Shown one piece after another: positions 56,897 through 64,000 of a DNA stretch of 64,000 nucleotides. Source of the DNA: Epiperipatus broadwayi (lineage: Eukaryota > Onychophora > Udeonychophora > Euonychophora > Peripatidae); contig JAQFVV010012422.1 in assembly GCA_028023455.1 (NCBI GenBank), positions 7,253,710 to 7,317,709 on the forward strand, written 5' to 3'. The notes beneath the pieces were generated by a model. The model was not told the DNA's origin. It saw only the letters and a program-made list of their open reading frames with translations, and ran no database searches. The translations under genes and the position numbers were made by a program. How positions within the stretch are numbered: position 1 is the first letter of the stretch; each line of letters starts with the position of its first letter.

Positions 56897-57795
56897 GATC
56901 TTTTCAGTGCCGATATAGTACATGCTCAACACCATTTTGAATTTTATAACTCACCCAAAATCCCCGGTAACACATTCAAGCGATAAATAACATTGATTAT
57001 CAGCACGTAGTTTTAAAGAAAGGTGGTTACAAAATTGCAAATTTTATCATTAATTAAAAAATCAAAATGCAAAATTTGCAATTATCATTGAGTATTTAAA
57101 AATCCAAATCCTAATTTTGATCAATATTTAATATTTAATAAAAAAATCAAATAATGTGAGTAAATACTTTGCATTAACATACGTTATCACAATTTACATA
57201 AATCTTTCAAGAATCAATATGCAATTTAAATTTGTTATAAGCCTATGAAAGAAATCAAAAGGCAATTTATGTTTTCTACTTTAAAAAAAAAAAATTCAAA
57301 TGATCAACAGTAGCGAACAAATAATTACTGATAAGAAAAAAACTAAAATCCTATTATTTGTAAAAATAATATGCTGTATTCCAGTATTTTATAAGTTATA
57401 ATCTTTTGGCATATTAATGAAAAGTAGCTTAATTAGGTTTTATTTATTTTTTAAAGTAGAAAACGTAAATTGCCTTTTGTTTGAAAGATTTACCTAAATT
57501 GTGATAACGTATGTTAATGCAAAGTATTTACTCACATTATTTGATTTTTTATTAAATATTAAATATTGATCAAAATTAGGATTTTGATTTTTAAATACTC
57601 ATAACAATTGCAAACTTTGTATTTTGATTTTTTAATTAATTATGAAATTTGCGATTTTGTTAAGACCTTTCTTTGAAACCACATGTTAATAATAGATGTC
57701 ATTTATTGCTTGAATGTGTCAGGGGGGATTTTGAATGAGTTATAAAATTCAAAATGGTGTCGAGCACGTTAGCGCCATCTTTTTTCATATCTGAG
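56897..57795. mobile_element. Long-TIR non-autonomous element
   Basis: Arms of about 350-390 bp (56,897-57,285 and 57,445-57,795) are inverted copies, with landmarks ACACCATTTTGAATTTTATA, ACACATTCAAGC and TTAACATACGTTATCACAATT. The centre (57,290-57,440) is unique. No coding capacity. Target duplication not resolved. Confidence 0.75.
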
Positions 57796-58311
57796 ATAAA
57801 CTCATAATTGCATTTGATTTTTTGTTTTTACAACTATCTTCTTAACTTTTTTTTTCTTGGAGTAGAAAGAAGAGATTACAGTTTTACTTATTTATTAAAA
57901 TTACTATTGATCCTCCCCAAATAACAAGCAAAAATATAATGCATAAAGTATATAACAAACCTTAATCTCTTTTAATCACTTTAAGATTTTTATTATTATT
58001 TTCTCTCTCCCTGTTTTTAAATTTATCTTTAGAAACACTCCTGTTTATTTTATTTAATTAATATGCACAATCTAATTATGTGTCGAATATATTCGATTTA
58101 TTCATTCAAACAGTCAATGCTATAATTATCTACTTATCCCCCCCCCCCTCATTTTTTTCTTTTCTTTCATTATTATTTTTGTTAACATCCTTTAACAGTA
58201 TTTTAAAACTACTTTTATTTTACCTGTTTCACCTATTTGAACCCCCTCCCCCATGTGCAAAACTGTATGGGAGTCCATGAAATAGATATGAAACATCTAT
58301 TTCAATATATA

Positions 58312-58432
58312 CATTGTATATAATAATATTTCTGATGTAATAAACTTCCAGTGCATAGACCAACAACTTGGAGGGTAATTTTATGGTATGCCCACTGGAA
58401 GTTTATTACTTCATAATATTATTATATATCTT
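58312..58432. mobile_element. Small MITE-like hairpin
   Basis: Arms of about 37 bp: TATATAATAATATTTCTGATG with TAATAAACTTCCAGTG, and the complement CACTGGAAGTTTATTA with CATAATATTATTATATA, around a 45-bp spacer. Confidence 0.65.
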
Positions 58433-58736
58433 CAGTACTACATATTTAAACATCTTTGTTTATTTGTGGGCTATTAAAATTATTAGAATTTACATCTTAA
58501 CTGTTACTTGAAATCAAATTTTGTCAAGACTTTATGAAAATGATTACTAACTTTTTGTGTATTAATGAAAATTTATTATCTAAACAACAACGTGGAGGTT
58601 AGATCAAAGTAGTTCGTTTTTCATCTAACTGATGGTAGATTAACCTTGATATTGGAAACAAATTTATTAAAATGATGCTTGAACATCAGATTTAAATTAT
58701 TTTTATGGTGTGGAAATTGGAATTTACTCTTTCATA

Positions 58737-59327
58737 AATATTCAGAAGTAAACCAATTTTCACACATGCACTGTTTTATAATTATAAATATGCGATTTTT
58801 TTTCTCATGCGTTAGTGAAGCTATAAATTAACACATACTCACCCATAAGCAAAAACTTTAAAAACAAATAAATCACTTGTTTTTCAAGCTTATCTATATA
58901 TAAGCCAACTTTTGCTTACTGGGTATTACTCAGGGCTTGAGTCTGTAGTATGCCTGATTTTTAAATGATGTTCAAATTATACAAATGTAATTCAAATATT
59001 ACAGGAGAGAGAATTTATCTCATTTTTAACCCCCTACAATTAATGTATAATAATTTAGAATCTAAATACAATAATAAATATTTATTTTTTATACAGCATA
59101 GTATTTATAGTAATATATTCGAAAGTCAGCCATTCTTCACCAATGTGCTGTTTTAGACTCGAGCCCTGAATAGTGCACAGTAGGCAAAATTTGGATTATA
59201 CTCTATATAGACAAGCTTGAAGGCAAGGGATTCACTTGTTTTTTAAAATATTTGCTTACAGGTGAGGGCGTGTCAATTTATATGATAAACAGTGCATGTG
59301 TGAATATTGGTTTACTTCTGAATATAT
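58737..59327. mobile_element. Inverted-repeat element, family A
   Basis: Arms of about 190-200 bp (58,737-58,940 and 59,145-59,327), with AATATTCAGAAGTAAACCAAT at the ends and CAGGGCTTGAGTCT inside. The interior (58,960-59,130) carries ATTACAGGAGAGAGAATTTATC, shared with 62,070-62,200. Confidence 0.7.
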
Positions 59328-59558
59328 TACAATAAATACTTCCCTGTATAAAAATAAAGTATTTATCAATGTATTTCATAAATATTATATATATTATTAT
59401 ATATTTATGAGGTTATTATAATTATTAATAACTGTATATAAGTACTTTGACCAAATGCTAAAGTCTTTTTGTTTAATTCTGTAAAAACTGAATGGGAAGA
59501 GGGGGGTCCTATGATTACATATGACTTATGAAACCATCTTTTTTTTTTATGTGTCAAA

Positions 59559-59630
59559 GCGTCGGCCGGGAAGCGAACCCCGGGACAAGTGCTTGTAAGG
59601 CAACTGTGCTAACCATTCGGCCACCAACGC
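59559..59630 (-). repeat. tRNA-Gly-like retroposon copy
   Basis: 72 nt: GCGTTGGTGGCC..., anticodon loop CTTACAA (UCC changed to UAC), B box GGGGTTCGCTTCCC intact, and acceptor GCGTTGG/CCGACGC with one wobble. Followed by TTTGACACATAAAAAAAA. Confidence 0.75.
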
Positions 59631-59639
59631 TTGACGCTC

Positions 59640-61685
59640 TTTCAACTTACTGAAATCAGCGTTTGAAATTATTAAAAACTAAATATATCTACCATTAGCC
59701 TTTGACCATCATTTTAGAACAAAAGTTTTTTGAAAGATTTACAGTTAATTCCTAATATATACCAGATTTGGTTTTTGAGTCTTATAGTGGATATCTGAAA
59801 TTGTGGAAAATAGTAAACCCTACATAGTATTTAACACACACAAATACACTACAATTTATATTTAAAAAATATAGACTCTTAAAACACCAACCAAAAACAA
59901 TTATTAATAAAATTAAGTAATGCTCCCATGGAAAAAATAAGATAATAATAAATTGAGAGGGAAAATAATAATACGACTGATTATGCAAGACAAGCAAGTG
60001 GGCAGCAGAGAGATTATTCATGACCAGCCGACATAGACAAGCATTCATATAAAATTTATGAGTTTTTTTTTTAATATTTTTTCAAACAATAAGTTGCTAA
60101 AAAGTGATTTCAGAGAGGAAGGAGGCATTACTCTATTTCAAGCTTTTTTATTCCTTAATGATTTAGCAAAGTTTTCCATCTAATCATTTCATATAATAAT
60201 GGTAATATTTTTAATAATGTTTATTAACTTTTGGAATCAAGTTGAAAATTTCTCTAGTTTTTCAAATTTCTTTTCTTTTGGTTATACAACCAGCTCATTT
60301 TCATACATTTTTTATTGTTAATTGTAAATAAAATGTAATTTTTAATATTTTAATAATACTAATAAGCATCAGTTTAAGTTCAAGCCCATTCATACTTTAT
60401 TCTTTTTTACTACATTCTTTGTAATACCAACATATTTTGGTAGCGATATAGTTGGCATACTACATTTCCATTTTCCATTTAGTTTCTGCTTTTAAACACT
60501 ATGTGGAGCTTTTGAAGCCATACTGGAATAGCTAATGGATAAATTGAAGATTTAGCATACTTTTGATATTGATGTGTATTTAAAGATGCAAACAATGGAA
60601 CCTAGATTTTTATGTAAAGTAATCTAAAAGTAAATATGTCAAGATTGGAACACAAGTTTAATACTTTTATAATCTTTATCTATATTTAAATAAAATAGCA
60701 ATCAATTTTTGTAAAGTAATCTAAAAATGTAAATAGGTTGCAAAAAATGAACAGGTATTATGTGTAGTTCATCATTGAAAAATGAAATATTTTGCCATAA
60801 TGAGATATTATCTAGATCATTGGCAATCATCAGAAGCATTTTGACAATCCCTGGTGGCAGGAATAAACACCCAGATGTTTTTAGGTTGAAGCCAAATTTC
60901 TGAAGAAGATGGCAACCACATTCCCTGACCCATTACAGTCTTATTTGGATCTCATATGCTGTGATGTCAATAAAACTGTTACAAATCAAAACTCTTTTCC
61001 AGCCTTTCTTCAGGAAGTTCACTCTCTGGTAATTAAAATAATAAAATAATGATAGTAGTTAATTAGTCATTTTACTCTTTCTTTTTTTAATTTTTGGTTA
61101 GTGACTTAGTTCATTGTTTTATTGTACTATGCATTGATTAAGTAACACATTTGCTTAGATGAAAAAACAAACAAAATATATCATTTATAATGGATTTGAT
61201 CCTTTACTAATTCTCATAAAACTTGACATTTACAGTTTCTCTTGATTTTGTGTCTATTTTGAAAGACAAGAAAATTTTAAGGACAAATAAAAAAATAAAA
61301 TAAATAAATAAATATGTAATTTACAATTAGTAACATTTCCAAAAAAAACAAAGAGTATAATTTACATTAATTCATACTTTAGTATGATGTCCTTTTACAA
61401 GAATCCAAATTTACCCTCAAATGTTCAACTTATCTAGGAGTTATCCCAATGTGGGTTCAGTATTTACACACAGTGGGTAAAAGCAGAAACTAAAAGGAAA
61501 ATTGAATATAGCAAACTGACTATACCAATACCCATATTTTTTTCAGTATTGTTTTAGCTTACACCCTAGCCATCAGATGAGGCACCCAATACATACTAAT
61601 TGAGCCAAAAAAAAAACAAAACTAATCAATAAGAAATAAAATGTATGCCACTTTAAAAATAACTTACTTAGAATATATATATATA
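59640..61685. other. Unrecognised, mostly AT-rich
   Basis: A less AT-rich patch at 60,830-61,025 has no long frame. The minus frame 59,782-60,048 (88 codons) is hydrophobic without motifs and treated as chance. Confidence 0.45.
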
Positions 61686-61689
61686 TATA

Positions 61690-62012
61690 AATGGATAGCT
61701 GAAGAGTTGTGGATTGGAGTAGTTTGAAGCTTGTCCATTAAAGTATGAAGAGTGTCTATCTTAATATAAAGCTGAGTATTAATTGTATATACGTGTGGGG
61801 ATAGTAATCTGGACCAACTGATGATTGCTGGTTTAGCATGAAATACGAATATTGGTGATTATTTATCTTTTCAACATGTGTATGATCAGGTAGGTCAGCA
61901 ATATGAGATAGCATGGAGAGCTGGATGGTCGTGTGAATGTCTGAATTCAAATCCCTTATATATTACATTATATATGTGCAGGTGTGTGTAAGCCTGTACA
62001 GTGTATTAATTT
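61690..62012 (+). repeat. Dispersed ribozyme repeat, plus copy
   Basis: Same order as the 53-kb copy: ATGGATAGCTGAAGAGTTGTG, GAAGCTTGTCCATTAAAGTA, the hammerhead, a tRNA-like ATAGCATGGAGAGC...GAATTCAAATCCC, and the terminal TGCAGGTGTGTGTAAGCCTG. Confidence 0.7.
61806..61860 (+). ncRNA. Hammerhead ribozyme, dispersed family, intact core
   Basis: Outer stem I AAUC/GAUU, inner ACCAA/UUGGU, CUGAUGA, helix II UGCU/AGCA (10.1/11.1 is U/U), GAAA and the UA site, with predicted cut after 61,851. The helix III loop reads ACGA where the 53-kb copy has ACAU. Confidence 0.72.
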
Positions 62013-62025
62013 ATATATAGTTAAT

Positions 62026-62270
62026 TGTAATATCTTCGGGAGCAAATCAATCTCCACATATGCGCTAATTCAAATATTACAGGAGAGAGAATTTATCTTT
62101 TTTAACCACCTGCAATTAATATATAATAATTTAGAATCTAAATACATTAATAATTTTTTATTTTTATACAGCTCAGTATTTATTGTAATATCTTTACTTA
62201 CTTACTGTTGAGTGCAGTCAATTTGTTAAAATCGCGCATGTGCGGAAATTGATTTGCTCCGAAGATATTA
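62026..62270. mobile_element. Inverted-repeat element, family A relative
   Basis: Arms of about 40 bp (GTAATATCTTCGG, GCAAATCAAT, TGCGC and complement). The interior (62,070-62,200) is shared with the 58.7-kb element, but the arms are different, so the interior travels with different ends. Confidence 0.65.
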
Positions 62271-62279
62271 CAATAAATA

Positions 62280-63845
62280 TTGTGCTGTATAAAAATATTT
62301 ATTAATGTATATAGTTTATTATTGTTAGATTAATAAAAGTGAATAATTTATGAAAATATATTTTGTATTTTTGTGCACGCTCGTAAAATTAAAAAATAAT
62401 GACAAATGATAACTATAAATTTTGAAAGTAATTTATTTAGCAAAAAAATGAATAAACTTTTATTGCGTAATAATATAGCAATAATAAAATGTATAGTAAA
62501 TATATTAATTTAAAAATATCAATAAAACTTTATATTTTTTTTGCAAAATAAATTATTTTCAAAATCCGTAGCAATTAACTTATAATAATTGCTTTTTGGA
62601 ATTTCGAGATTATATCTGATAGTATTCTATTATATCGTATATAAATGATCTTTCTCTCTTATTTCTCTTCACCCCTTTCTTTTCTTTAAAAAAACAAACA
62701 AAAATTCCTCAGTAAGATATTAAAACAAATGTTTTTATTCATGCACACACTATTCCCTTATAGCATTTAATTATTCACCACAGCATGTGTCAGCACCATT
62801 AACTAATTAAAGTATAAGTAAGTTTAACCATCTACAGCTAATTAGTCACTAATCAAACGATTATTTTATATTTACCAAGAATAAATGTGTAATATGTATT
62901 TAAATAAATGGCCTTTTTTTTTTTATTACTAGTATATAAAATACACATCTTGAAATAACTGATATCAATGCTATATCTCAATTTCCTTTCACTCCCCATG
63001 CTGTAGATATAGTCGGTCACACGTGCAAGATTTGAACGTTCCTAGGGATAACTCATTGTCTAGTTTCACTGTTACCTCTAAACACTCCACTATTATTTGA
63101 TGTAACAGTCCGCAACGTCTTTTTTTTAATAATATATTTAATGTCATAAATTAAAGCAAAAAAAAAAAAAGGTTTAATAATAAAATTTAATTCAAATTCT
63201 GAACTAATACCGTTTTGTAGTTTATGAATACCGTCGGCTTATTTCAGTGAAAGTTACTCCAAAGCATGTAAAGTTACTCCCTTCCACTACACATAGATTT
63301 AATGTGGACTCACATATGGAAGTTACTAACATCTGAAATAATAATAATAATTTGTACTTGATTAAAAAAGTAAAACTCGAAGCCGTTTTCATTTCTCACA
63401 ATAAATATTTAAGTGTAAATCGCTTTGCACGTTATTAAACAAACCTCTAATCATTTCCACGCTGGATCTAATCTTTGCAAATATATTTAATTTACGTGGA
63501 AAAAAATAAATTATAAGGCTATACGTCGTAACTGTAAAAATGATAAATGCTACAGGCCAGAGTCTGTTTAAGGAATTGCAGGCCACAATTGGAAACATAT
63601 TTGAAACGTCACGTCTTCAGCCAAGATCTGTGAAATTTTAGATATAAAAAAATTATTATAGACTTCATATTTTCATGGTAGAATAAAAAGCAAACAAAAT
63701 GTCACTTATATCAGTTAGTGAATCAAACGGATCTATGCACATTTTAATGTAAAATTGTATGCATAAGTAAACAAACAAAAAATTACCTTTTCAAAGTAAA
63801 TAATTACAAAATATTGGTTTAATATTTAAATACAAGAACCTAATT
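62280..63845. other. AT-rich sequence, no feature seen
   Basis: A less AT-rich patch at 62,990-63,120 shows nothing recognisable. Confidence 0.5.
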
Positions 63846-63854
63846 TATATACCT

Positions 63855-64000
63855 GAAGTTTAGATATAATATAGGGGACTTGAACACAGACTTTCAAGCT
63901 GCCTTCAGCTATCCATTCTGGACTAACTGATGAATGCGCAGCACGAAATACACACTTTGGAGCTCATTTATCTTTTTCACGTGTGTGTGGTGATGTGTGT
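63855..64000 (+). repeat. Dispersed ribozyme repeat, rearranged copy at window edge
   Basis: The tRNA-like segment (63,857-63,915) is on the minus strand here (GAAAGTCTGTGTTCAAGTCCC), followed on the plus strand by the hammerhead: CUGAUGA 63,927-63,933, helix II UGC/GCA, GAAA 63,945-63,948. The cleavage site has changed (CU in place of UA), so it is probably inactive. Ends with CACGTGTGTGTGG at the window edge. Confidence 0.6.

Noticed and set aside
60828-60842. CUGAUGA on the minus strand near 60,833
   Set aside because: No GAAA or pairing stems; chance occurrence.

Overview
This is an AT-rich (roughly 70% A+T by eye) window from a eukaryotic, almost certainly metazoan, nuclear genome. The basis is the repeat content: several non-LTR retrotransposon families (one with a PHD plus esterase ORF1, RTE-like ones, and one with a C-terminal zinc knuckle), Penelope-like elements (PLEs) with GIY-YIG endonuclease, tRNA-derived SINEs, foldback elements and a solo LTR. 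No bacterial-style operons are present and I found no host gene I can name. The lineage cannot be fixed from the sequence; an invertebrate such as a lophotrochozoan would fit.

Layout. 0-3.6 kb: a decayed LINE whose reverse transcriptase is split at its YMDD motif by a 94-bp insertion. 4-6.1 kb: two adjacent large inverted repeats, the second made of two PLE endonuclease fragments. 7.6-9.5 kb: an RTE-like LINE on the minus strand. 9.77-12.52 kb: a 369-bp satellite array. 12.7 kb: a tRNA-like SINE. 13.9-15.3 kb: a decayed PLE. 15.3-23 kb: AT-rich DNA with a tRNA-Gly-like retroposon, inverted-repeat elements (18.1 and 21.0 kb) and a GC-richer block (19.7 kb). 23-27.6 kb: an RTE relic, a 1.7-kb terminal-inverted-repeat transposon nested in an older foldback element, a satellite relic with a ribozyme relic, a tRNA-Gly-like copy and a tandem duplication. 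27.8-45.2 kb: a truncated and a complete copy of one LINE family (the latter 39,804-45,154 with a 9-bp target duplication), SINEs and a solo LTR. 45.6-64 kb: foldback elements, a LINE 3' relic, a PLE 3' end, SINEs, and four copies of a dispersed ribozyme-bearing repeat.

Main result. Every 369-bp satellite unit carries a complete type I hammerhead ribozyme: CUGAUGA, GAAA, GUC cleavage triplet, a perfect 5-bp inner stem I, an internal loop and an outer 4-bp stem I. There are eight copies, six on the plus strand and two on the minus strand across an inversion. The stem III segment ACCGCGGU is self-complementary, which suggests dimeric action. A 37-bp direct repeat brackets the array. A second, unrelated family at 26.5, 52.1, 52.4, 53.2, 61.8 and 63.9 kb carries another hammerhead (two with an intact core), mostly next to a tRNA-like segment. 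This resembles the retrozymes and Sm-alpha-type SINEs known from other animals. The PLE relics in the window are a plausible source of the enzymes that would move such RNAs; that link is inference.

All protein-coding sequence seen is transposon-derived and damaged by stops and frameshifts.
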